Positions 54,675-61,977 of a stretch of DNA of 64,000 nt are shown here, piece after piece. The DNA is taken from the NCBI RefSeq assembly GCF_001698125.1, contig NZ_CP013854.1:4340001-4404000 (forward strand), given 5' to 3'. The notes under the pieces are model-generated. The model saw only the letters and a list, made by a program, of their open reading frames with translations. It did no database searches and was not told the DNA's origin. The position numbers and the translations under genes are program-made. Each line of letters begins with the position of its first letter. Position 1 is the first letter of the stretch. This DNA comes from Pseudonocardia sp. HH130630-07 (GTDB lineage: Bacteria; Actinomycetota; Actinomycetes; Mycobacteriales; Pseudonocardiaceae).

Positions 54675-55625
54675 CGGTGCGGGTGCGCGGCCCGGCGGCG
54701 CGCCGCGCACCCGCCCGCACCGCGATCTCGACCAGCCGCCGGGCCGGCCCCACCGGATGCGCGCCCCGCCGCCACACGGCCCGGAACGGCAGCTCGATGG
54801 GGCCCTCCCGCAGCGGCAGCGCGACGAGCGCCCCGGTGTCGAGATCGGCCCGCACGGACAGGCCGCTGAGCACGGTCACCCCGCTCCCGCCGACCACCAG
54901 CGACTTGATCGCCGCCGTGGACGCCAGCTCGGCCCCGACCGTCGGCGTCAGGCCGGCGCCGGCCAGGGTCTGCTCCAGGGTCGCGCGGCTGCCGCAGCCG
55001 GTCTCGCGCAGCAGCAGCGGCTCCGTGGCGAGCCGGTCCAGGCACAGCGGGTCCTCGCGGGTGAGGCGGTGCCCCGGTGCGGTGAGGACCAGCAGCTCGT
55101 CGTGGCCGATGCCGCAGGAGCGCAGATCGTGCACGGTGCCCGTGCCCTCGGTGAAACCGATCTCCGACGAGCCGTCGCGCACCTGCTCGGCCACGTCGGC
55201 GGCGTCGCGCAGTTCCAGCGCGACGGTGACCTCCGGTGCGATCTCGTGCATCGTGACCAGCCAGTCCGGCAGCAGGTAGTCCGCGACCGTCTTCGACACG
55301 GCGACGGTGAGCCGCCGCTCGGCCGGGTCCTGCAGGGACGCGACCTGCTGGTCGAACGCCTTGGACGCGGTGACCAGCCGGGTCGCCCAGCCGGCGACCG
55401 TGGTGCCGGCGCCGGTCAGCCGGGACCCCGTCGGCGAGCGCTCGACGAGCGGGCTGCCGATCCGGCGTTCCAGCTCGGCGATGCGCAGGCTCGCCGACGG
55501 CTGGGACAGGCCCGTCTCCCGCGCGGCGCGCCCGTCTCCCGCGCGGCGCGGCTGATGCTCGACCACCGGCCGATCGCGATGAGCACTTCCAATGAGATGA
55601 TGTCGAAATGCCCGCCGGTGGTCAT
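54637..55625 (-). pseudogene. LysR-family regulator disrupted by a 20-bp tandem duplication
   Basis: The N-terminus MTTGGHFDIISLEVLIAIGR begins a LysR winged-helix domain from the ATG at 55625, but the frame breaks after residue 32 inside the recognition helix. An exact 20-bp tandem duplication (55511-55550) adds two bases modulo 3. Removing one copy restores RAARETGLSQPSASLRIAELE and a 322-residue LysR protein with a full substrate-binding domain (residues ~90 onward). The downstream part is open as a separate frame. It is divergent from the AhpD-like gene. Confidence 0.9.
55511..55550. repeat. Exact 20-bp tandem duplication in the lysR gene
   Basis: The unit CCCGTCTCCCGCGCGGCGCG occurs twice head to tail at 55511-55530 and 55531-55550. 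With one unit the LysR frame is intact; with two it is shifted. Slipped-strand deletion could restore it. Confidence 0.95.
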
Positions 55626-55646
55626 AGTCCAACATTATGACCCTAT
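55624..55646. promoter_or_regulatory. Candidate LysR-type binding site upstream of lysR
   Basis: ATAG (55624-55627) and CTAT (55643-55646) bracket 15 bp in the gap between lysR and the divergent AhpD-like gene. This is a loose match to LysR-type T-N11-A boxes; it overlaps the lysR start. Confidence 0.3.
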
Positions 55647-55754
55647 CCGCAGCACTGTCTAGCCGCAGTTCTGTGTGGGCGGCAGAATTGTCGGTGACAT
55701 GGGGCCCGATCACTGACGGGGTCGGTTCCCGGCGACCGCGTCGAAAGGCTATCG

Positions 55755-56090
55755 GTGACTTCCTCCCCCGAAACGTACGACCGCGAATTCATGGCGTCCC
55801 TGCGGGCCGCGGCGCCGGTCGAGGCCAAGGCCTACAGCACGTTCTCCAGCACCGTCATGACCCGCACGGACGGCGCGGTCGACGTGAAGACCCGCGAGCT
55901 GATCGCGATCGGTGTCGCGTTGACCACGCAGTGCAAGGCGTGTCTGGCGAGCCACGTCGCCGCGGCCAAGAAGGCGGGGGCGACCGAGCAGGAGGTCGCC
56001 GAGACGACGTTCGTCGCCGCGGCCCTGCGAGCCGGCGCCGCCTACACACACGGTTTCACCGCCATGAAGTGCTACGCCGAGGACCACTGA
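55755..56090 (+). CDS. Carboxymuconolactone decarboxylase/AhpD-like protein
   Basis: The 111-residue protein has the AhpD-type CxxCxxxH motif as CKACLASH in a compact all-helical domain (KTRELIAIGVALTTQ). It can act as a disulfide reductase/peroxidase or as a simple thiol-protein. It starts at a GTG. It lies next to the divergent LysR gene, a likely regulatory relation if LysR were functional. Such proteins often handle peroxide or thiol stress. Confidence 0.88.
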   Translation: MTSSPETYDREFMASLRAAAPVEAKAYSTFSSTVMTRTDGAVDVKTRELIAIGVALTTQCKACLASHVAAAKKAGATEQEVAETTFVAAALRAGAAYTHGFTAMKCYAEDH

Positions 56091-56153
56091 ACGACCGCGC
56101 GCGACGAATTACCCGGCGAACAATTGTCGTGACCGTCCGGATCCGCACCGGAT

Positions 56154-56193
56154 CCCGGTTCCCGCAGGGGGCGTGCCCCGTGCGGGAACCGGG
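56154..56193. terminator. Bidirectional terminator after the AhpD-like gene
   Basis: CCCGGTTCCCGCA (56154-56166) pairs perfectly with TGCGGGAACCGGG (56181-56193); the loop contains a further GGGG...CCCC hairpin. It sits between the convergent AhpD-like (+) and thiol dioxygenase (-) genes. Confidence 0.75.
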
Positions 56194-56214
56194 GACCCGG
56201 TACCGGGCGGGTGT

Positions 56215-56796
56215 TCAGGGCGCGGCGGGGGTGCCCCAGCGCGAGGTGAACCAGGAGACCGCGCCGGAGGCGGGGTCGTAGCTGCGCCGGGACAGCGTGC
56301 CGATGTCGGCGCCGTACACGTGGATCCCCACGCACGGGACGTCGCTGCCGCACTCGACGAGGTGCACGTCGTCGTCGGTGGTGCAGCAGACCGTCACCTC
56401 GCCCGGTGACCAGACCGCCTCCCCGCGCCGCACGAGCGGCTCGCCCGCGCGCTCCGGCTTGACGTAGTCGACCTCCAGCTCGGCACCGGAGTGGATGCCG
56501 ACGACGCCCCACGTCTCGTGCCCGTGCACCGGGGTCGACTGGCCGACGTTCCACACCGCACAGGCGATCGAGAACGACCCGTCCGGCGCGACGTGCAGCG
56601 GGCGCATGACGTAGGTGTCGGTGCGCGGCGCGACCATGCCGGGATCGAGCGTGAGCCCGGCGGCGAGCAGGTCGCGCAGCCGCTGCGCCACCTGCTCGGT
56701 GACCGACCGCTCGGAGCCGCCGGTGGCGACGATCCCCTCGACGTCGTGGACGAAGTGCTCGAGGTCGTAGCCCTCACGGGCCGGTGACCGGGACAT
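56215..56796 (-). CDS. Cysteine-dioxygenase-family (thiol dioxygenase) cupin protein
   Basis: The 193-residue cupin has the metal-binding His91, His93 (TPVHGHETWG) and His159 (GIHVYG), the set expected for mononuclear iron thiol dioxygenases. The Arg expected to bind the substrate carboxylate cannot be assigned with certainty (candidates in APRTDTYVMRPL). The family includes cysteine dioxygenase and 3-mercaptopropionate dioxygenase, which form sulfinic acids. Its start lies within the ligase gene (23-bp overlap), so it belongs to the CoA operon; it may make a sulfinic acid from a thiol substrate (inference). Confidence 0.83.
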   Translation of the reverse strand: MSRSPAREGYDLEHFVHDVEGIVATGGSERSVTEQVAQRLRDLLAAGLTLDPGMVAPRTDTYVMRPLHVAPDGSFSIACAVWNVGQSTPVHGHETWGVVGIHSGAELEVDYVKPERAGEPLVRRGEAVWSPGEVTVCCTTDDDVHLVECGSDVPCVGIHVYGADIGTLSRRSYDPASGAVSWFTSRWGTPAAP

Positions 56797-58339
56797 CCGG
56801 GCCTCCTGGTGCGGGTCGGGACGGGCCGGCGACGCGGGCCCGCAGAGCGGTGCGGTCGATCTTGCCGACGGCGTTGACGGGCAGCGCCGCGAGCAGCTCG
56901 GTGTGCTGCGGGACGTGGATCCGGGACAGCGTCCGCCGCACGTGCGCGGCCAGCTCCCCGGGATCGGGTGCGGCGCCGGGCCCGGCCGGGACGACGAACG
57001 CGACCGGCACCTCGCCGAGGTCGTGGTGCGGCGCGCCGACGACCGCCGCGTCGGACACCAGCGGGTGCGCGGTGAGGGCGGCCTCGATCGCCGCCGGTGC
57101 GAGGTTCTCGCCGCCGCGGATGATCACGTCCTTGCAGCGTCCGGTGAGGGTCAGGTAGCCGTCGGCGTCGAGCCGGCCCAGGTCGCCGGTGTGCAGCAGC
57201 CCGTCGCGGACCGGGCCGTCGGGGTCCGGGCCGCCGGCACCGTCGGGAGCGCCCCAGTAGCCGGCCATGACGGTGGGCCCGCCGATACAGACCTCGCCCT
57301 CGGCGCCGACCGGCAGCTCGTCGTCGGTGCCGGGGGCGAGGATCCGGATCGTCTGGCCGGCCAGCGCCGTCCCCACGCTCCCGGCCCGCGGGGCGTCGGG
57401 CGGGTTCATCACCGAGGTGCAGGTGGCCTCGGACAGGCCGTAGGACTGGATCAGCGGGACGCCGAACGCGTCCTCGATCGCGGTGTGCTGGCTGCGGGTC
57501 AGCGGCGCGGAGCCGCACCGGAGCATCCGCAGCGATCCGCCGCCGCGGCACCCGCGGTCCAGCATCCGCAGGAACATGGTGGGGACGCCGGTGAGGATGG
57601 TCGGCCGGTGCCGCGCGACCAGGTCGTCGACCGCGCCGGCGTCGAACCGCGCGACGAGCACGACTCCCGCGCCCGCGATCAGCGGCGCGAGGATCTGGTT
57701 GTTCACGCCGTTGGTGTGGTGGGCCGGCATGAGGTGCAGCAGCCGGTCGTGCGGCGACAGACCGGTGCGGGCGACGACCCCGCGGGCGTGCGGGAGCACG
57801 TTGGCCCGGGTGAGCCGCACCCCCTTCGGACGGCCGGTGCTGCCCGAGGTGAACAGCAGCAGCGCCGGCCGGGCCGGGTCGTGCTCCGGTGGCGGCGGGG
57901 GCCCGTCGTCGCCGGAGCCGCCCCGGGTGACCGCGTGCAGCTCGCCGATCCGGCTGTCGGAGCCCGCCAGTCGCGCGGCCTGCTCCGGACCGGCCAGCAC
58001 GCGGGCGATCGCGAAGTCGTCGAGGCGTTCGCGCACCGTCTCCGGGCCCGCCCCGGGCTCCAGGACGCACACGCAGTGCCCGGCCCGCACGACGGCCAGC
58101 AGCGCGACGACGAGATCGGTGTCCTTCGGGGCGCACAGCGCGACGGTCGAGGCCGGTGGCAGCCCGAGCGCGCGCAGCCGCCGCGCGGCCCGGTCGACGC
58201 GGTCGCCGAGCTCGCGGTACCCGGTCGTCGTGCCGTCGGCGTCGACGAGAGCGGTCCGCCCGGCCGCGCCGTGCCGGTGCAGGGCGGCGGCCAGCACCGC
58301 GTCGAGGTCGGGGGCGGGATGGTCCGGTCGGGCCGTCAT
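56774..58339 (-). CDS. Acyl-CoA ligase (AMP-dependent synthetase)
   Basis: The 521-residue ANL-superfamily enzyme has the P-loop-like LLFTSGSTGRPKGVRLT and A5-type QSYGLSEAT. The A7-type LHTGDLGRLDADGYLTLTGR and a C-terminal domain ending NAVGKIDRTALRARV with the catalytic Lys are also seen. It activates a carboxylic acid to an acyl-CoA through an acyl-AMP. The substrate is not deducible. Its ATG overlaps the stop of CoA-transferase-like subunit B by 4 bp. Confidence 0.9.
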   Translation of the reverse strand: MTARPDHPAPDLDAVLAAALHRHGAAGRTALVDADGTTTGYRELGDRVDRAARRLRALGLPPASTVALCAPKDTDLVVALLAVVRAGHCVCVLEPGAGPETVRERLDDFAIARVLAGPEQAARLAGSDSRIGELHAVTRGGSGDDGPPPPPEHDPARPALLLFTSGSTGRPKGVRLTRANVLPHARGVVARTGLSPHDRLLHLMPAHHTNGVNNQILAPLIAGAGVVLVARFDAGAVDDLVARHRPTILTGVPTMFLRMLDRGCRGGGSLRMLRCGSAPLTRSQHTAIEDAFGVPLIQSYGLSEATCTSVMNPPDAPRAGSVGTALAGQTIRILAPGTDDELPVGAEGEVCIGGPTVMAGYWGAPDGAGGPDPDGPVRDGLLHTGDLGRLDADGYLTLTGRCKDVIIRGGENLAPAAIEAALTAHPLVSDAAVVGAPHHDLGEVPVAFVVPAGPGAAPDPGELAAHVRRTLSRIHVPQHTELLAALPVNAVGKIDRTALRARVAGPSRPAPGGPDVPVTGP

Positions 58340-59073
58340 CGCAGGCGCACCCCCGCGTCCGCTTCGAACCGGCCCCGCGGGTCGAGTGCGGCCAGCGCCG
58401 CGCTCTCCGCCGGGGTGGGCACCGGAGTCGGTGCCGCCGCGTCGTCGAGCACCAGCGTGAAGCCGGTGCGCTCGCGCACCTCGTCCGGGTCGACGCCGGG
58501 GTGCCAGGACCGCAGCCGCAGCCGCTCGCCGTCGTGGGCGAACACCGCGATCGGCGTGACCACGGCGCTCATCCCGCCCGACGCCGTCCGGAAGTCCAGG
58601 GTCTGCACCATCGTCCGGCGGGAGTGCTCGGTCCGCCAGGTCGCGCAGCGGCGCGCGGTCGGCAGCATGACCGCGCCCCCGCCGCCGCCGGGCAGCCGGA
58701 CCTTCGGCGCGTGCCAGTCCCCGATGCAGGACACGTTGGTGTCCCCGGCCCCGTCGACCTGGGCGGCACCCAGGAAGCAGAGGTCCATCCCGCCCCGGCA
58801 GCAGAGGTCGTAGAAGTCCTCGTTCGCGAAGATCGCGGCGCTGCCCTCGGCGAGCACTGGGTCCGAACTGGACAGCGGAACCGTCGACGGCGTCGCCGGG
58901 TCCACCCCGCCCGTGACGTTGAGGTAGGTGAAGTCGAAGTCGTAGGCGCGCCGGGCGAGCAGGCAGGCCAGCATCGGCAGCGTCGAGTTGACCTCGCTGA
59001 ACGTGACCTCGCCGGGCCGCACGAGCCGCGCGAGGTTGGTGACGATGTAGGAGAAGGGCGACCAGGTCGTCAT
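58336..59073 (-). CDS. Class I CoA-transferase-like subunit B
   Basis: The 245-residue protein is similar to GctB/IpdB-type beta subunits: MTTWSPFSYIVTNLARLVRP at the start, then GAAQVDGAGDTNVSCIGDW and PKVRLPGGGGGAVM, the usual strand pattern. The catalytic Glu-Ser/Asn-Gly expected near residue 50-60 (after the DFDFTYLNVTGG segment) is not seen; the region reads LNVTGGVDP. As in IpdAB-type enzymes, this may therefore be a hydrolase-like heteromer rather than a true transferase. Its start overlaps the subunit A stop (ATGA). Confidence 0.78.
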   Translation of the reverse strand: MTTWSPFSYIVTNLARLVRPGEVTFSEVNSTLPMLACLLARRAYDFDFTYLNVTGGVDPATPSTVPLSSSDPVLAEGSAAIFANEDFYDLCCRGGMDLCFLGAAQVDGAGDTNVSCIGDWHAPKVRLPGGGGGAVMLPTARRCATWRTEHSRRTMVQTLDFRTASGGMSAVVTPIAVFAHDGERLRLRSWHPGVDPDEVRERTGFTLVLDDAAAPTPVPTPAESAALAALDPRGRFEADAGVRLR

Positions 59074-59891
59074 GCGGTGCTGTGCTCCTTCGCCTCGGGT
59101 GCGGCGGCGAGATGGTCGTCGAGGTCGCGGTCGCGGTCCAGGTAGCCGGTCACCGCGTCGTAGTCGACGCCGTAGTGCGGCCAGCACGAACCGGGCCACG
59201 CCCCGTGCGGCACCACCGCCGCGGCCTCGACCATGAACCCGGGCACCAGGGTCAGCTCCGGGCGGGCCGCGAACTCCGCGACCGGCACCACCCGCTCGGC
59301 GACGACGAGCACCCGCCGGGCGGCCCGGGTCATGATCCGGTCCCAGTGCGAGGTGCCGAACACCCGGGCGTCGCCGTTCTCGGTCACCTCGTTGGCGTGG
59401 ATCACCGCGACGTCCGGCCGGATGGCCGGGACGACGTAGGCCGAGGTGCCCGAGCCGTACGGGTCGGGGATCTCGGCCCAGCCGTTCAGCGCCGGCAGGT
59501 CGGACCCGTGCACCCCGCCGACCGGCTGGAACGGCACCCCGAACGCCGACGCCCGCAGGCCAGCGGTGAGGGTGGCGCAGGCGTGCTCCTCCAGCTCGAC
59601 GGCGCCGGACTCGATCGCGGCGCGGTACCAGGGCGCCAGGCCGACGTTGCCCTCCAGGGCGACGATCCCGGCGCGGGCCCGGGTGAGCGCACCGGCCCGG
59701 CACAGCAGGTCGATGTCGTAGCCGGGGGACTGCTTGACGATCTCCAGTCCGGTGCGGCCCCGCCGGATCAGCTCGCGGACCAGCGCGAACGGCCCGCGGT
59801 GCAGGAAGCTGCCGCCGAGGGCCACGGAGGCGCCGTCCGGGATGCGGTCGGCGAGATCGTGCAGTGTGACGAGGGTCGGGGCGGGGGTCAC
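59070..59891 (-). CDS. Class I CoA-transferase-like subunit A
   Basis: The 273-residue protein has the alpha-subunit type start (VTLHDLADRIPDGASVALGG), GNVGLAPWYRAAIESGAVEL and PFQPVGGVHGSDLP, then the HANEVTENGDARVFG region and TLVPGFMVEAAAVVPHGA. It forms the heteromer with subunit B. The GTG start overlaps the stop of the upstream hydratase gene (GTGA). The order A-B is usual for class I CoA-transferases. Acceptor unknown. Confidence 0.82.
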   Translation of the reverse strand: MTPAPTLVTLHDLADRIPDGASVALGGSFLHRGPFALVRELIRRGRTGLEIVKQSPGYDIDLLCRAGALTRARAGIVALEGNVGLAPWYRAAIESGAVELEEHACATLTAGLRASAFGVPFQPVGGVHGSDLPALNGWAEIPDPYGSGTSAYVVPAIRPDVAVIHANEVTENGDARVFGTSHWDRIMTRAARRVLVVAERVVPVAEFAARPELTLVPGFMVEAAAVVPHGAWPGSCWPHYGVDYDAVTGYLDRDRDLDDHLAAAPEAKEHSTA

Positions 59892-60619
59892 CGGTGCCTC
59901 CCGGATGCGTAGTCGTGGATGCGGCGGGCCAGGCCGGGCTCGGCCGCCGAGCGGGCGAGCGCGGCGAGGTCGCGGTCGGCACGGTCGTCGTGCAGCACGT
60001 CCTGCAGCACGGCGCGCGCCGCGCGGGGCAGCGCCCGTTCCCGGGCGGCGTGCGCGGCGACGAGATCGTCCCAGCCGTCCCGCGGGTGCACGGCGGTGAC
60101 GAGGCCGGACGCCAGCGCCTCCGGGGCGTCGACGGTCTCGCCGTCGGCCTGGATCCGCCGTGCCCGGTCCGGGCCGACCCGCCCGGCCAGCCGTCCGGTG
60201 CCCAGCACGATCCCGAAGGCCATGCCGGGCAGCCGGAAGCGGGCGTCCGGGTCGGCGACCCGGTGCGTGCAGGCGCACACCAGATCGGCCCCGGCGCCGA
60301 ACACCCGGCCGTGGGCCAGCGCGAGGGTGGCGAACGGGGCGTGGTGCACCGCGTGCAGCAGCTGCTCGATCCGGACGAACCGGTGCAGCAGCTCGCCGTC
60401 ACCCGCGGTGTCCAGCCCGGACAGGTCGAACCCGGCGCTGAAGGTCGGCCCCGCGCCACGCAGGACGAGCAGGTCGGTCGGCTCGCGGTACGCCTGCTGC
60501 ACCCCCGCGAGCAGCTCCTCGACGAGCGCCGCGGAGACGGCGTTGTGCCGGTCGGGACGGTCCAGGGTCAGGGTGAGCACGGCGGGATCGGCCCCGCGCT
60601 CGGCACGGACGAGCCTCAC
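59888..60619 (-). CDS. Enoyl-CoA hydratase/isomerase-family protein
   Basis: The 243-residue crotonase-fold protein has the N-terminal LTLDRPDRHNAVSAALVEEL. The oxyanion-hole motif FSAGFDLSGLD and the second part, ALAHGRVFGAGADLVCACTH, are typical. The usual pair of catalytic Glu residues is not obvious: GAGADLV occupies the position that often carries Glu, so isomerase or hydrolase activity is possible. It starts at a GTG overlapping the CaiB/BaiF stop. Confidence 0.85.
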   Translation of the reverse strand: MRLVRAERGADPAVLTLTLDRPDRHNAVSAALVEELLAGVQQAYREPTDLLVLRGAGPTFSAGFDLSGLDTAGDGELLHRFVRIEQLLHAVHHAPFATLALAHGRVFGAGADLVCACTHRVADPDARFRLPGMAFGIVLGTGRLAGRVGPDRARRIQADGETVDAPEALASGLVTAVHPRDGWDDLVAAHAARERALPRAARAVLQDVLHDDRADRDLAALARSAAEPGLARRIHDYASGRHR

Positions 60620-61809
60620 AGCGCCACCCGGTCCGCACCGCGCAGCACCTCGTCGGTGTGCTCCCCGAGCCCGGGCGGCGGGCGGTGCCCGGTGACCGGG
60701 CGGCCGTCGATCCGCAGCGGGGACACGAACGTGCGGGTCTCGTGGCCGTTGGGCAGCGTGACCGGCTGGACCCATCCCATGTGCCCGACCTGCGGATCGG
60801 CCAGCGCCTGGGAGTAGGTGTTGATCGGTGCGCACGGGACGCCGCCGGCGCGGAACGCCGCCAGCAGGTCGGCGACCGTGCGGTCGGCGAACCCGCTCTC
60901 CAGGGCCTCGCGCAGCGTCTCCTGGTGGGCGGCGCGCAGCGCGGTGCTGGCGAACCGCTCGTCGGTGGCCAGGTCGGGCCGGTCCACCGCGGTGCACACC
61001 CGCTGCCACAGGCCGTCGTTGCCCGCGGCCATCGCGACGTGCCCGTCGGCGCAGCGGAACGCCTGGTAGGGCGCGTTGCGCGGGTGTGCGGACCCGAGCT
61101 TGACCGGGTCGCTGCCGCGGCCGAAGAACTCGCTGGTCTGCAGCGCGGCGACGGCGAGCGAGCAGCCGAACATCGCCGCGTCGACGTGGGCGCCCCGGCC
61201 GGACTCCGCCCTGGCCCGCAGCGCCGCGGCCACGGCGAACGCGGCGTAGAGCCCGGTCGTGAAGTCCGACAGCGGCACCCCGCACTTCACCGGGTCGCCG
61301 CCCGGCTCGCCGGTGACGCTCATGATCCCGCTCATCGCCTGCAGCGTGAGGTCGAACCCGCCCTCGCCGGACCGCGGCCCGGTCTGGCCGAAGGCCGAGA
61401 TCGAGCAGTAGACCAGGCGCGGGTCGGCGGCCCGCAGTTCCTCGTGGCCGAGCCCGAGCCGCTCCATGACCCCGGGCCGGTTGTTCTCGACGACCACGTC
61501 GGCACCGGCGACGAGCTCCCGGGCGGCGTCGCGCTGGGCGGGGTCCTTCAGGTCCAGTGCGACCGACCGCTTGGAACGGTTGAGCGAGGCGAAGTTCTCG
61601 CTGTAGCCGTCGCTCAGCGGCGGCCAGGACCGCATCGAGTCCCCGCCACCGGGGTGCTCGACCTTGATCACGTCGGCGCCCATGTCCGCCAGCAGCATCC
61701 CGGCGAACGGGCCCGCGGCCACGCTGCAGAACTCGACGACCCGCACGCCGTGCAGGAACGGGACCGGGCCACCGCTGGCCCCGGCGTCTGCTCTGTCCGC
61801 TGTTGTCAC
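60616..61809 (-). CDS. CaiB/BaiF-family (class III) CoA-transferase
   Basis: The 397-residue enzyme transfers CoA between carboxylic acids. It has the family N-terminus GVRVVEFCSVAAGPFAGMLLADMGADVIKVEHPG, then LNRSKRSVALDLK, and the catalytic Asp in GGFDLTLQAMSGIMSVTG. The C-terminal part has HPRNAPYQAFRCADG and GVPCAPINTYSQALADPQVG. It starts at GTG 61809 with GAGGAC upstream. It is the first gene of a six-gene operon (CaiB/BaiF, hydratase, subunits A and B, ligase, dioxygenase) divergent from a transporter gene. Confidence 0.9.
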   Translation of the reverse strand: MTTADRADAGASGGPVPFLHGVRVVEFCSVAAGPFAGMLLADMGADVIKVEHPGGGDSMRSWPPLSDGYSENFASLNRSKRSVALDLKDPAQRDAARELVAGADVVVENNRPGVMERLGLGHEELRAADPRLVYCSISAFGQTGPRSGEGGFDLTLQAMSGIMSVTGEPGGDPVKCGVPLSDFTTGLYAAFAVAAALRARAESGRGAHVDAAMFGCSLAVAALQTSEFFGRGSDPVKLGSAHPRNAPYQAFRCADGHVAMAAGNDGLWQRVCTAVDRPDLATDERFASTALRAAHQETLREALESGFADRTVADLLAAFRAGGVPCAPINTYSQALADPQVGHMGWVQPVTLPNGHETRTFVSPLRIDGRPVTGHRPPPGLGEHTDEVLRGADRVAL

Positions 61810-61842
61810 GGCGTCCTCTCGTCGAACGGTGCGTCTCATATA

Positions 61843-61943
61843 ACAGGACGCTGTATCGCATGACGACCATACGGACCGCCGTCGAGCACGGTCAACGGTT
61901 GACGCCGGGGCGGCGCGCTGATCTGCTGTGTTCCACAAAACAG
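61843..61943. promoter_or_regulatory. Candidate operators in the divergent CoA-operon/transporter gap
   Basis: The 168-bp gap has CTGTGTTccacAAAACAG (61926-61943, 6 of 7 arm bases) and a shorter ACAGgacgCTGT (61843-61854). Both share the ACAG/CTGT half-sites and could be sites of one regulator. No regulator gene is in the window at this locus. Confidence 0.45.
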
Positions 61944-61977
61944 TCAGCTGTGCTGAATAATGAGACACGGAGAAGCA

